Assembly (NCBI RefSeq): GCF_035046485.1
Contig: NC_085136.1
Span: forward strand, 322,490,175 to 322,554,174
Length of the DNA: 64,000 nt
Direction of reading: 5' to 3'
Origin: Aedes albopictus
Lineage: Eukaryota; Arthropoda; Insecta; Diptera; Culicidae
Part shown: positions 45,365-55,491 of the stretch, piece after piece
Position numbering within the stretch: position 1 is the first letter of the stretch
Layout: each line of letters opens with the position of its first letter
Program-made: the position numbers and the translations under genes
Notes under the pieces: model-generated
What the model saw: only the letters and a program-made list of their open reading frames with translations
Databases searched by the model: none
What the model was told of the DNA's origin: nothing

Positions 45365-48300
45365 GTGGCCGGAGTGGTGATTAGCAACTCCACCAAAGAT
45401 GCTGGTCGTACATTCTTGTCATACGGGAGCAGCAAGCCGCTGTTGGTGCGCGGAAAGTTCACGGCTGAAATTGCAATCAACAACAGAAGTACGATCGCGC
45501 AATTCTACGTAGTGGAAAAGGGGCAAACGTGTTTGCTGGGTGATTACACGGCAAAGCAATTACAAGTCCTGAGGGTCGGAACCAACATTAACAACGTGAA
45601 AGGGGATGAGGCGTTCGCGTGTATCAAAGATGTTGAAGTTCATATACACATGCAACCAGATGTAAAACCAATCGTGCAACCTGTCCGGAGACTGCCAATA
45701 CCATTGGAAGGAGAGGTCAACCGTAAGCTGGACGACATGCTGAAGCGAGATATTATCGAGCAGAAAACTGGACCTACGTCCTGGGTTTCCCCATTGGTAG
45801 TTGTTTCCAAAGCCAACGGAGGACTTCGTCTTTGTGTAGATCTCAGAAGGGTAAACCAGGCAGTGCTGCGAGAACATCACCCTATGCCTGTTATCGACCA
45901 GATACTTACGAGGATTGGCAGTGGAGCTGTGTGGAGTAAGTTAGACATAAAAGATTCTTTCCTCCAGGTTTTGGTGGCGGAAGAGTCTCGCGATATTCTT
46001 ACTTTCATTACGGAAAAGGGACTGTTTAGGTTCAAAAGGTTACCGTTCGGGCTGGTTACGGCACCGGAAATTTTTCAGAAGGTTATTGACGAAATACTTT
46101 GTGGGTGCGAAGGTACGCACTGGTACCTTGACGATATTTTCGTGGTCGGCAGAAACATGGAAGAGCACAACTTACGGCTTGAAAAAGTTATGGCTCGACT
46201 AAATGAAAGAGGGGTGCAGCTGAATCTCGAGAAATGTCAGTTCAGAACGGTAGAGGTAGAGTGGCTTGGGCATAAAATTAGCAACTTAGGAATTTCTCCA
46301 TCAAATACGAAGGTAGCGGCCATTCAGAATTTCCGACAACCTTCCAACGAGAGTGAAGTTCGCAGCTTTTTAGGGCTGGCAAACTACCTTAACAAATTCA
46401 TCCCAAACCTGGCAACTCTGGATGAACCGCTTCGAGACCTGACGAAAAAAGGTGTAAAGTTTTGTTGGGACTCACGATGTGAGCTTTCATTTCAAGCGAT
46501 AAAGAATGCTATGTCACAGGTTAAGATTCTGGGTTTTTACGACCCTACCAACATGACGGCAGTCATTGCAGATGCCAGTCCAACGGGTCTCGGGGCGATA
46601 CTCGTACAAACAAGTAAGGATGGTAACCGTAGAGTTATCAGCTTTGCATCGAAATCCTTGACAGTAACTGAAAAACGTTACTGTCAGACAGAGAAGGAGG
46701 CCTTGGCATTAGTGTGGGCAGTGGAAAAATTCCAGTTCTACCTCCTTGGAACAAAATTTCAGCTGGTGACGGACTGCAAAGCCCTACTGTACTTGTTTAC
46801 TCCTAGATCTCGCCCTTGCCCTAGGATTGAAAGGTGGGTGTTGAGGCTTCAGTGCTTTGACTACTCCGTTGCTCACATTCGTGGAGATGAGAATGCGGCT
46901 GATGCTCTCTCACGTCTTTCTCGTTCAGCAGTGGAACCGTTTGATTCTGCTGAAGAGATCCTCATACAGCATATTGCCGCCGTTGATGCTGGGGTGGTTG
47001 CAATTTCCTGGGATGAATTGGTTGATAAAACACGAAATGATGCGGAAATCAGAGATGTTCTCGCTGGTGTAAAAGACGATACTTCACAGTTATTGCCTGT
47101 TGCTTACCGTGTTATTTTCTCAGAACTATGCGACGTCGGTGGAGTGCTTCTTCGTGGGGACCGTATCGTCATTCCTGCTGCGTTGCGTCAGCGGGTATTG
47201 GACACCGCACACGAAGGTCACCCGGGGATGACAATGATGAAATCGTATCTTCGAACCGCTGTATGGTGGCCCAAACTTGAAGCTGATGTCGAAACATATG
47301 TTAAGAAATGTCGGGGTTGTGTCTTAGTATCCGCTCCAGATGCCCCAGAACCGATGCTCCGGAAAGAACTGCCTACCGGACCTTGGGAGGACATAGCAGT
47401 TGACTTTCTCGGACCGCTGCCCGAAGGTCAATATCTCTTCGTTGTTGTAGATTGTTATAGCCGCTATCTGGAGGTGTGTGAGATGGTCCAAACGGAGTCC
47501 AGGGATACAATCGATCGTCTTCGTGAGATGTTTGGTCGTTATGGTGTTCCGTCCACAATTAAAGCCGACAATGGGCCACAGTTTGCAAGTGAAGAATTCA
47601 AGAACTTCTGCCATGAGTACGGGATCCAACTGGTCAATACTATACCGTACTGGCCACAAATGAACGGCGAAGTAGAACGCCAGAACCGTTCAATTCTAAA
47701 GAGGTTGCGAATTGCCCAAGAGCTCGGTAAAGAGTGGCGGAAGGAACTGCGCGAATACTTATTGGTGTGCCATGCAACAAATCACTCTACGACCAAGGAA
47801 GCTCCTTCGAAACTAATGTTTGGACGACGCATCAAGAGTCGGCTACCGAAAGTTCCTGGTTTTGTTGATGACGAATCTACTCGGGACGCTGATTGTATAC
47901 AAAAAGAAAAGGGAAGAATGTATTCCGACAAGAAACGTCGTGCAGAACCGAGCGGAATCCAAGAAGGGGAACGAGTGTTTTTGAAGCGGATGAAGAAGGA
48001 TCACAAATTGCAGTCCGACTTTGCCCCGGAGGAATTTCAGGTTGTGAGAAAGAAAGGGTCCGACACAACTGTCCGTTCTTCGGTGTCTGGAAAAGAGTTC
48101 CGGCGAAACGTTACGCACTTGAAGAAAGCTCCAGAAACCAACGACATGACTTCTCAGATCGGAGAGGAAACAACAGGCGACAATGATGATCAACGCGAGG
48201 AGGTAACAGTCGGCAACTCGGCGAAAGATAAGGAAGAACATCACGTCAAACCGTATGAGCAGCAGGAACAGAAATTTCGAGAGAAACGCCAACGCCGGGA

Positions 48301-48385
48301 GCCTGTACGATACGATGACTACGTGCCATACTATATCGAAGAAACAAAGGGTGGGGTTGTAGTATCTGGCAGCACGGTAGAATAA
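45365..48385 (+). CDS. gypsy Pol: partial protease, RT, RNase H, integrase
   Basis: 1006 codons open without interruption. Residues 1-72 match only the second half of a retropepsin; the catalytic Asp-Ser/Thr-Gly is missing. RT spans about 95-350: KLDIKDS (Asp194), LPFGLVTAPEIFQ and YLDD (254-257). RNase H spans about 390-520 (Asp403, Glu445, Asp470, Asp513). The integrase zinc module has His616, His619, Cys649, Cys652, and the core Asp680, Asp735 and Glu771 with the D,D35E spacing. It copies element RNA into DNA and inserts it. The frame opens after a stop at 45350 with no ATG until residue 96, so normal expression would need a frameshift from upstream coding sequence that is no longer there. 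It ends inside the right LTR. Catalytic residues of RT, RNase H and integrase are intact. Confidence 0.85.
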   Translation: MAGVVISNSTKDAGRTFLSYGSSKPLLVRGKFTAEIAINNRSTIAQFYVVEKGQTCLLGDYTAKQLQVLRVGTNINNVKGDEAFACIKDVEVHIHMQPDVKPIVQPVRRLPIPLEGEVNRKLDDMLKRDIIEQKTGPTSWVSPLVVVSKANGGLRLCVDLRRVNQAVLREHHPMPVIDQILTRIGSGAVWSKLDIKDSFLQVLVAEESRDILTFITEKGLFRFKRLPFGLVTAPEIFQKVIDEILCGCEGTHWYLDDIFVVGRNMEEHNLRLEKVMARLNERGVQLNLEKCQFRTVEVEWLGHKISNLGISPSNTKVAAIQNFRQPSNESEVRSFLGLANYLNKFIPNLATLDEPLRDLTKKGVKFCWDSRCELSFQAIKNAMSQVKILGFYDPTNMTAVIADASPTGLGAILVQTSKDGNRRVISFASKSLTVTEKRYCQTEKEALALVWAVEKFQFYLLGTKFQLVTDCKALLYLFTPRSRPCPRIERWVLRLQCFDYSVAHIRGDENAADALSRLSRSAVEPFDSAEEILIQHIAAVDAGVVAISWDELVDKTRNDAEIRDVLAGVKDDTSQLLPVAYRVIFSELCDVGGVLLRGDRIVIPAALRQRVLDTAHEGHPGMTMMKSYLRTAVWWPKLEADVETYVKKCRGCVLVSAPDAPEPMLRKELPTGPWEDIAVDFLGPLPEGQYLFVVVDCYSRYLEVCEMVQTESRDTIDRLREMFGRYGVPSTIKADNGPQFASEEFKNFCHEYGIQLVNTIPYWPQMNGEVERQNRSILKRLRIAQELGKEWRKELREYLLVCHATNHSTTKEAPSKLMFGRRIKSRLPKVPGFVDDESTRDADCIQKEKGRMYSDKKRRAEPSGIQEGERVFLKRMKKDHKLQSDFAPEEFQVVRKKGSDTTVRSSVSGKEFRRNVTHLKKAPETNDMTSQIGEETTGDNDDQREEVTVGNSAKDKEEHHVKPYEQQEQKFREKRQRREPVRYDDYVPYYIEETKGGVVVSGSTVE
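48346..48357 (+). promoter_or_regulatory. polypurine tract
   Basis: AAAGGGTGGGG-type purine run directly before the right LTR, the expected plus-strand primer. It overlaps the end of the Pol frame. Confidence 0.5.
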
Positions 48386-48601
48386 GATAATGAGACGGAG
48401 TGAGGGTTTTAGCAACGCACCCGAGATGTGTGGGGAGGAAGAGGAAGATAGTGGGAAAGAGGGAGGATGGGGGGATTGGCTCGGATCGAGAGAAGTGATA
48501 GAACTGTTGACTGAGAAGCAAGGAATAAAAGTGCTCTGTAATTAATTGGAAGAAAGTGTGCTATTACTCAATAATATACGGAAGAAATCCTGAATACTAT
48601 A
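48358..48601 (+). repeat. right LTR
   Basis: 244 bp, nearly identical to the left LTR. The first 28 bases also encode the last residues and stop of Pol. Followed by the AATGC duplication. Confidence 0.85.
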
Positions 48602-49050
48602 AATGCCATCTCTTGCCTTTTTTTCTATGTTAACGTCAAGCCACAAGACAAGTGGCGCTCTCTAAGCGTATAAAGGTGGAAGCTCTCTGTAACAGTGTTC
48701 GTGATTTGTCATAAGAGAAGGTGATGTGTGTATGTTTTGGTATTCGCATACAACCAGTAACGCACACTACCGCATGAAGCTTGAAATTTCATCCGCAGAT
48801 AGCGTTGCAGTAGTATCCCCCCGAGCATCAGCGGAGTGGGCATTCTTGATATCTTGATTTTTATTCTTTTCTAATAAGCTGTCTTCAGCAAAGTTATTCA
48901 GAAGCCCAAAAGCAACAACTTTTCTGAAGGCAGCGTTTTTATAGGTGTACTGGTTTAAGAGATATCGAGGTGAGTCAGTACTATTGTATTGTTGCATTAC
49001 TTTTTGTGAGTCTATACTTATGACGGGTAGTGTACGTGTTGTCAGATCTA

Positions 49051-49436
49051 CACGGAGAAATCAAACTACCTAATTTTTGGGTCGATTTTACTCAAAGCTG
49101 AGTATATCGAATAAACTATGTAGTTACCCAAAATTAGGTTGTTTTCCCTCTTTCCCTCACCGATGTTGTCAAAAACAAACAGAGATGCATCTACCCAACG
49201 GGGGTCCTTGAGCCCAATAAGCCAATTTTGGGTAAATGCAGGTTTACTCAAATTTGGGTTGAATGAGGGGGGGGGTCTTGGGTTGAATTTACCTACTCTT
49301 AAGTAAATGTTTTTGCTGGAGGTGAAGGCAATTTACCTAGTGTGAGTTTAATCGATTTACTCAAATTTGGCTTATTGGGCCGAACTATGGGATTGCGTCA
49401 AAAGAACTAAATTTTGGGTAGTTTGGCGGTTCCGTG
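49051..49436. mobile_element. TA-flanked MITE with CACGGA ends
   Basis: CACGGAGAAATCAAACTACC at the left is inverted with mismatches at the right (GGGTAGTTTGGCGGTTCCGTG). TA flanks both sides. Internal inverted words GCCCAATAAGCCAA and TTGGCTTATTGGGC add a second symmetry. It is 386 bp, with no coding capacity. Confidence 0.6.
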
Positions 49437-49444
49437 TATGGTTA

Positions 49445-50935
49445 TAAAGGGTGTATTCCATAAAATTGAGACACAGGAAATATTGTACAACTTTTGATTG
49501 CGCTAGCCAAAATAGCTAATTTTTTGGCCATGAATAGTATATTTATGTGTAGCTAATACCAGAAAATTTTCATTAAAATCGGTTTAGTATTGGCTCAGAC
49601 GTTGTCGATATCATTAAATGAGATTTTAGAAAATTTGGACACCCATTTCAAAAAATTGCTTAGGCTATAACTTTTTTGTTACCTCATCAAAACGTATGAA
49701 AATTTCACTCGATATTCTTAACATAGTATGAATTATGTGGTAAAAACTTGATTGAAATCGACACAGTACTTTTTCTTTTAAATATCCAAAGCTCAAATAG
49801 CTTCAAGAATAATTTTAGGTACTTTTTAACCATTTTTAATTTCGCGTGCACTATTTTGACTGTAGAACTGGTAACACTGTCCCGATTTTTATAAAATTTA
49901 GACAGGGTAAAATGATCGTGTTAAACTGTTTTCAGTTTAAATTTCAGCCATTTTTGTCGAGTACTTTCAAAGTAAGAGCTGTTTGAATTTCACTATACCA
50001 AACACATCTGCTTATTGTGACATAGTGCGACATATATGGCTATAACTTTTTAACGGTATGATCAAATTGAATGTAATTTTGACAAATCACTTCTACATAC
50101 CGTCGTGCGGGGCCACTTTTGAAATGCGGGGCTACTTTGGACACTTTTGAATAAGGATTTTTTGAATTCAAAATATGGTTCAAATCTGTTTGATGTCTTA
50201 GGAACTATTATAAAGCAATAGTTTTCCCTTCATTTGGTTGAAATTATTTTTCAAACAGACCGTTTATTGCTTGTCAGGACGCGAAAAAACATCGAAAAAA
50301 CCAATATAATATACATAACGTATCAGAACATTTGGTCTGTAGGCATTGTTTCTACAGTTCATAAATTTCAAAGGGTTGATCAATTCATTCAAAATGTATC
50401 AATGTAGCATATACAATCGAATATTTGTATCGTTATACGTTATAAATGACCGTTTCGCCCAAATAAAGGATTGATGGTCCCTTTTTTCAGGCTTTCTATA
50501 TAGCAATATCACGTTGCTCATAATACCAAAGGTAGCACAGAACCATCTTAAAACGCATATTTTTATTGAAATTATGTATGATACAGTATACTACAGTATT
50601 GGTACAATGTAGTTTTTCAAATAACCCTGGAATTTGAAATGCAGTTTTGTTATAGATAAAAATGTCCAAAGTAGCCCCCATCCGGTTCTATATGAGATGT
50701 GTCCGATTGGTGTATGAACAACTTTTTTGTTTATTGATGGATTTAGCTCAAATTTTGCATACATCCTACATACATACTCACAATTATTGTGTATAAAAAT
50801 TGCGGAAATTCATTTACTAGTCTGGAAGTTATAATGTCATAAAGTTGAAAAACCATGAAAAAGTGTATAAAGAAGCCCCGCACGACGGTACATACTTTTC
50901 GAACATAATTTTTTTTATTGAAATCGGTCACCCTA
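49445..50935. mobile_element. possible Tc1-like element with GGGTG ends
   Basis: The left TAAAGGGTG and right CACCCTA are inverted and TA lies outside each (49443-44, 50936-37). The match is short and the arms diverge quickly, so the pairing is tentative. The nested element at 50100-50888 accounts for half of the length. No transposase frame. Confidence 0.4.
50100..50888. mobile_element. TA-flanked MITE with CCGTCGTGCGGGGC ends
   Basis: CCGTCGTGCGGGGC at 50100 and GCCCCGCACGACGG ending at 50888 are exact inverses, with TA on both sides. Subterminal words (GGGGCTACTTTGGAC, then inverted AAAGTAGCCCCCAT at 50670) add partial inner symmetry. It is 789 bp and non-coding. Confidence 0.7.
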
Positions 50936-50946
50936 TAGAGTGAGTA

Positions 50947-51140
50947 CAGTCGAACCTCCATGAGTCGATGTCCCTTGACTCGATATCGACTCATGGAGGT
51001 AAATTTTTCCATACTGAAAAAATATTTCTGGGTTACTATGATGGTCCCTCCGAAATGTCTCCCAAAGGTTTTTTGTTCCACTACTCGATATTTCCATGAG
51101 TCGATGGTCCCTTCAATATCGACTCATGGAGGTTTTACTG
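50947..51140. mobile_element. pogo/Tc1-like MITE, CAGTCGAACCTCCATGAGTC ends
   Basis: The 194-bp unit has ends CAGTCGAACCTCCATGAGTC and its inverse (GACTCATGGAGGTTTTACTG), with TA outside both. The word GACTCGATATCGACTCATGG is also palindromic inside. TA flanks and CAGT ends fit pogo- or Tc1-type elements. Confidence 0.7.
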
Positions 51141-51750
51141 TATAACAGTTATAAATTTAAATAATATGTGTATTAGACCTGTTCCCTTTTTTTGACGTAC
51201 CCGTGTCACATCAAATTATCAACCCGCATGCAAAAACAAGTCTTCAGTCCAAAATTTAGCCAAATTGATAAAGGTTTAGAGGTGTATCAAATCGATTTTG
51301 TGTTTTTTCGAGCATTTTCACGAAAATGTACTCCAATATCCAGAAAATTGCACCGAAAAGGTACAGAAAACACCGTTAAAATATAGTTGAAACAATACTC
51401 TACAACTTTGCCGAAGACACTACGGTGTTTTAATAGCTTATTTCAAAGTTATTCAACAATTTTCGTTGAAAAATCGCGAAAAAATACAATATTTTTACGG
51501 TTTTTCATGTAAAAGTCATGTAAATTTACATTGTTTTAAGTGACTAATTTAATTAGCTATTGCTCCTATGTGTTACGAACATTTCGTCCATACATCATTT
51601 TAGTGTAGGGATTCGTTTTCATTGACTAATTATCAAAAGTATGTCACGTTGATTCTAAAAATCGTATAGAGTTGCCAGCACAAAATTAAACAAAGTTACC
51701 CATAATTAAAACGTCATTACATTTCTTTGTCGCATCTGCATCAGTTTCAA

Positions 51751-51815
51751 TTTGGTGTAGATGGTTGAGCATGAGACTGCCGATTCGAAGATTCAAGGTT
51801 CGAGCCCTGGAATAT
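51751..51815 (+). ncRNA. tRNA-like module, left arm of fold-back
   Basis: GGTGTAGATGGTTGAGCA resembles an A box and GGTTCGAGCCC a B box, with about 30 bases between as in tRNAs. It aligns with the minus-strand module at 52277-52339. The acceptor stem is not convincing. Confidence 0.4.
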
Positions 51816-52276
51816 GATTTTTTGCGTCTCGATCCAGCTATAAGTTAATGAGACTACACTCTGCATCTCATTGCAATTTGGCATCATAGCCTTGTTTCGA
51901 AACCGTAGAGAGCATAGTAAGAATGAAGTATCCCTTTATCGTGTAGTTGAGTAGCTTGTGGCTTGATAGATGTAAGTAAACTCCACCGTTATATGATAAA
52001 TTTTGCATTCAGAAGCAGTTCCATCATCGTATTGAATTGTTTTAGCTAAATTCATCGGTATCAAACAGATGTCCAATATTTCGTCCAGCTGATCTCATCG
52101 ACACGATTTCTTGTCAACAAGTAAACTAAATATCTAGCTAGTCCTGGAATGGGCTTAATTGGCAGGTCCCGATCATCATCATTTGGGAGATTGCGTGTAA
52201 GTCATGGGCCATGGCTCATGGCAGAATCATCTTCCTAACTGCTACAAAGAAAGAAAAAAAAGTTTATTATGTATTT

Positions 52277-52339
52277 GAGCTTGAACCTGGGACCATCTGA
52301 TCCGCAGACTCGAGCCTTATCATCTGCGCCATTTCTGAT
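52277..52339 (-). ncRNA. tRNA-like module, right arm of fold-back
   Basis: On the minus strand TGGCGCAGATGATAAGG resembles an A box and GGTTCAAGCTC a B box. It shares CAGATG, GAGTCTGC and the B-box text with the left module, so the pair are inverted relatives. Confidence 0.4.
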
Positions 52340-52929
52340 ACTTGAATCAAAAGACATTAGAATACGATGACATGACGTCTTAATCATGGGTAACTTTGTT
52401 TTAATTCGTGCTGGCAACTCTACGCGATTTTTAGTATCAACGTGACATACTTTTGATAATTAGTCATTGAAAACGAATTCCTACACAAAAACGATGTATG
52501 AACCAAATTTTTCGTTACACAAAGGAGAAATAGATAATTAATTTAGTCACGTAAAATAATGTAAAATTACATGACTTTTATATGTAAAATCGTAAAAATA
52601 TCGTGTTTTTTTGTGATTTTTCAACTAAAATTATTGAATAGCTTCGAAATAAACAATTTAAACACCGTAGTATCTTCGGCAAAGTTGTAGAGTATTGTAC
52701 TAACTATATCCTAACGGTATTTTCGACACCCATTTGGAGCAACTTTCTGGATGTATGAGTAAATTTCTGTGAAAACGGTTAAAAAAACACAAAATCGATT
52801 GGATACACCTTTAAATCTTTATCAATTTGGCTCAATTTTGGACTGAAGACTTGTTTTTGCATGTGGGTTGATAATTTGATATGTCACGGAGAATCAGAGA
52901 AAAAAAGTTTCAAAGTGAACAGGTCTAAT

Positions 52930-54286
52930 GTATGTAGCTAGGTAAGCCACAGTGGCTCCCAATTACTCCCGGGAACAAGCTCAGTAGCATGAGACCCCTC
53001 GAGCTGGGTCTCAGGGCCGGCATGCTACTCGGTAATCGGAGGGGCTTCGCGGACAAAGTATGAAAACTAAGAAAGTTCACATTTCTAAAACAATTTATTA
53101 AAAATCCTAGTGTGTCGTATGGGTGTTGTTCTGGGTTATAAAGTGTATTAATTTGTTAAGTGTGGCCTAATCTAGATCTTACCGGTACATACCGCTGCCA
53201 TGGGTTTTTGTGGGTGCGATGGCCGACACAGTGACTTGGATCCTACTGTGCGGCCGGAACTCTCGCCGGAGTGGCGAATGATGGCGGTGTTTCGGCCCGG
53301 TACTTGGCCGACGGGACCAGCAGGCATAGCTGGGTGGTGTTCGGGTGGCAGGCGTCTTCCTTCATTGTCTGGATCGGCACGGCCCAGGACGAGACCGGAA
53401 CGACCGTGCTGAGACGGGTCCCTCCTTGGCGATTAAGGCCAACGGCCTGAGGGAATCGTCCTGAATGGGACGATGGCGGTTCCTTAGCGATTAGGCTCGG
53501 AAGCCATATTGACTTCCGAGCCGCCGTGTGTGATCGTTCTATTCAACGGATATTAGGGTCCTAAATCGGATTATCGGATTATATTGGTCCGTCAGGTTTG
53601 TCAAAAGGATTATGTTCGACCTAATTACCTGAACGGAGGCAACTCCCTTGCCCAACCCCTACTAGGAGGGGGGGGGGCGGTAATAATAGTTGCACTGCAC
53701 TTTTCAGCAATCTTCACACACGGACGCCTGTTTTCTTTCTGGCCTATCTTCAGTTTATGAAGATGGCCGCGCCCATGAGCAGTGAGCACTCATCTCAAAA
53801 CCTATTTCTTTTCCACGTAAGCCATCTTAGTACCCATTCGTGTGAGCTTCCCTTTTACCCTTCAGCAACATTGAAAAACATATTCACATTTTTACGGATT
53901 TTCTCGCTAGGGTGATGCCTTCTGTATCTTATATATTAAAAACGTGAATTTTCTACACAAACAAATACTCATACAAACGAAAATCTAAAGACTTGGAACC
54001 AACCGGTTACAAATATCAACCGCAAAGTTGAATTAGAATCAATTATTGTAAAAGCACTCCATACAAATATACACATGACACATGACATCGGAATCCCGGG
54101 ATGACAGAAGGATAAGGTGGGCCTTGCAAATGTGAATAGAATCTAGGAGCAGGAGGGTGGAAGCGAGGAGGTTTTGGGAAGACGATGAGGAGCTTGGGAA
54201 GGTCTAAACGGGGTTTGGAGCACGAGATCTGGTCTTTTCGACTAGAACCTCCGGAGTGATAAGACCAAAGTTTTCAAAGTACATAC
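52930..54286. other. 1.36 kb without identified gene
   Basis: 53000-53690 is GC-richer than its surroundings, with a TTTATT near 53091, palindromic GCTCGGAAGCC...GGCTTCCGAGC-type text near 53490 and a G-run at 53671. The composition could be an LTR or leader fragment, but no second copy is seen. The 70-codon frame at 53200 has no motif I know. Confidence 0.35.
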
Positions 54287-54577
54287 TGTTGGAGGAGGAG
54301 ATATGGTAGTGTCCAACCCCTCGCAAGCAGGTGCGTCAAAACAGCGAAGTGTGCCACCCCTGAGATGTCTATTTACGTTTACGTGATCGATGATCGGCAT
54401 TGTTGTTACAGGTTCGGATAAGTAAGGAAGTGTTTAATCGTTGTGCGTTTATTAATAAAGAGATATTTAGTTGTTGCAATATTGAGAATCTGTGTCTTCT
54501 TCCTGTAACGCGAAAGTCCCGTCGAGAGTCTGGCGTAGTGACTGCCGAGTGTTCCACTGTTGTGTACGGATTTAACA
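54287..54577 (+). mobile_element. probable solo LTR (copia-like ends)
   Basis: The 291-bp segment starts TGTTGGAGGAGG and ends TTTAACA (TGTT...AACA). It holds AATAAA near 54455 in the expected place. CATAC before and CATAG after could be a 5-bp duplication with one mismatch. No interior or second LTR is present, so it would be a recombination product. Confidence 0.5.
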
Positions 54578-54581
54578 CATA

Positions 54582-55489
54582 GGGTAGGTAATCAAAAGTT
54601 GAACCAAATTGCGGTTTTTAAAAGTAGCGCAAATTTTGAGTGATTTTCTCCCCCAAATGGAAATAATTTACTACAGCAAAATCTTATGTACATGAAAGCC
54701 ACGGGTATAAGCTTTCTGTTAAGTAATAAAAAGTTTGTATTTGCACCGAATTTCATTGAAATATTCGACTATTTGGCAACAATGATTTTAATCTTAATTT
54801 GAACCATCGTAATCATAATTTGAACCAATTTTAATCTTAATTTGAACTACTGGCGGCAGCAGCTCGAACATCTCCCACAACAGCCAATTTCGTGCTGAAC
54901 AATATAAAAACACATGGATCTGCTAATTCCCATAACTATTTTTCATTGGGCAGTGGAATTTCAACTAAGAATGTTCTAAAATCTTCAGGAACTTGGAAAC
55001 AAAATTTGGAATTTTTCATCCCCCAAGAGTAAACAAAACAACCACTAGCGCAGTCTACCGGCCAACACTGGAAGCTCGCCCCCGTTTACTAGTTCAAATT
55101 TAGATTACAAATGGTTCAACTTAAGATAACATTCTCCAAGTAAGAATTACTTAAATTTGATAATTTTATGACAAATAATGCGAAATATTATTCGGTTGGT
55201 CGATTCTACGATAAATAAGCTTTCATTTGCCGTGTTCACATATTGCGTGTGATACAATGCATGAGCTGTACGAGTGCACCGAAAATGTGCTTTCTCTTGG
55301 GGGAAATGGGTGAAATCACAGTGATTTTTCAATTGCCTGTTTTCCATTACAAAAACGATTTTTTCAATGCTTTTAAAGCACATCTTTTTCGGGACAATAT
55401 TTGCCTAAAAAGTATGTCGTTTTAATGAATTTCGAAATGGTTCAAATTAAGATTACAATTTGACTAGTTCAAAGTTTGATTTCTTACCC
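54582..55489. mobile_element. 908-bp TA-flanked MITE, GGGTAGGTAATCAAA ends
   Basis: GGGTAGGTAATCAAAAGTTG at the left is inverted at the right end (CAAAGTTTGATTTCTTACCC) with mismatches. TA lies outside both ends. AATCTTAATTTGAACC-like words are repeated inside and in the subterminal region. No transposase. Confidence 0.65.
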
Positions 55490-55491
55490 TA

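Larger units (their letters stand above)
44176..48601 (+). mobile_element. young Ty3/gypsy LTR retrotransposon, no recognisable gag
   Basis: Two 244-bp LTRs (TGTAGTAT...ATACTATA) bound 3.9 kb of interior. AATGC is duplicated at 44171-44175 and 48602-48606. A primer-binding-like TGGCGACGAGGCAG (44423) and a purine tract before the right LTR are present. Only two LTR differences are visible by eye, so insertion is recent. The 0.95-kb leader holds no gag frame, and the protease is only its C-terminal half; RT, RNase H and integrase are open. Mobilisation would need Gag and protease supplied by a relative. Confidence 0.85.
44051..49032. mobile_element. Tc1-like MITE split by an LTR retrotransposon
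   Basis: The ends CACTGCCCGTCATAAGTATA (44051) and TATACTTATGACGGGTAGTG (ending 49032) are inverted with one mismatch, and TA lies outside both (44049-44050, 49033-34). Similarity continues inward for about 80 bases (GACTCA, CAACAAT, TGACTCACC). Removing the inserted LTR element leaves about 550 bp without transposase. TA duplication and CACTG ends fit the Tc1/mariner superfamily. Confidence 0.7.
51173..52928. mobile_element. 1.76-kb fold-back with two inverted tRNA-like modules
   Basis: TTAGACCTGTTC at 51173 is inverted exactly at 52917-52928. The arms pair, with indels, for roughly 540 bases each (51173-51720 and 52373-52928), sharing AAAACAAGTCTTCAGTCC, TTTGCCGAAGACACTACGGT and GTTGCCAGCAC-type words. 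Inside each arm lies a tRNA-like module, the two in opposite orientation, around a central spacer of about 450 bp. There is no open frame of note. The arrangement could be two head-facing SINE-like units or a fold-back transposon that captured tRNA-like sequence. Confidence 0.65.

Noticed and set aside
53000..53690. GC-rich block as a possible gene or LTR
   Set aside because: Frames are short and lack motifs; no paired repeat was seen. Left as unassigned.
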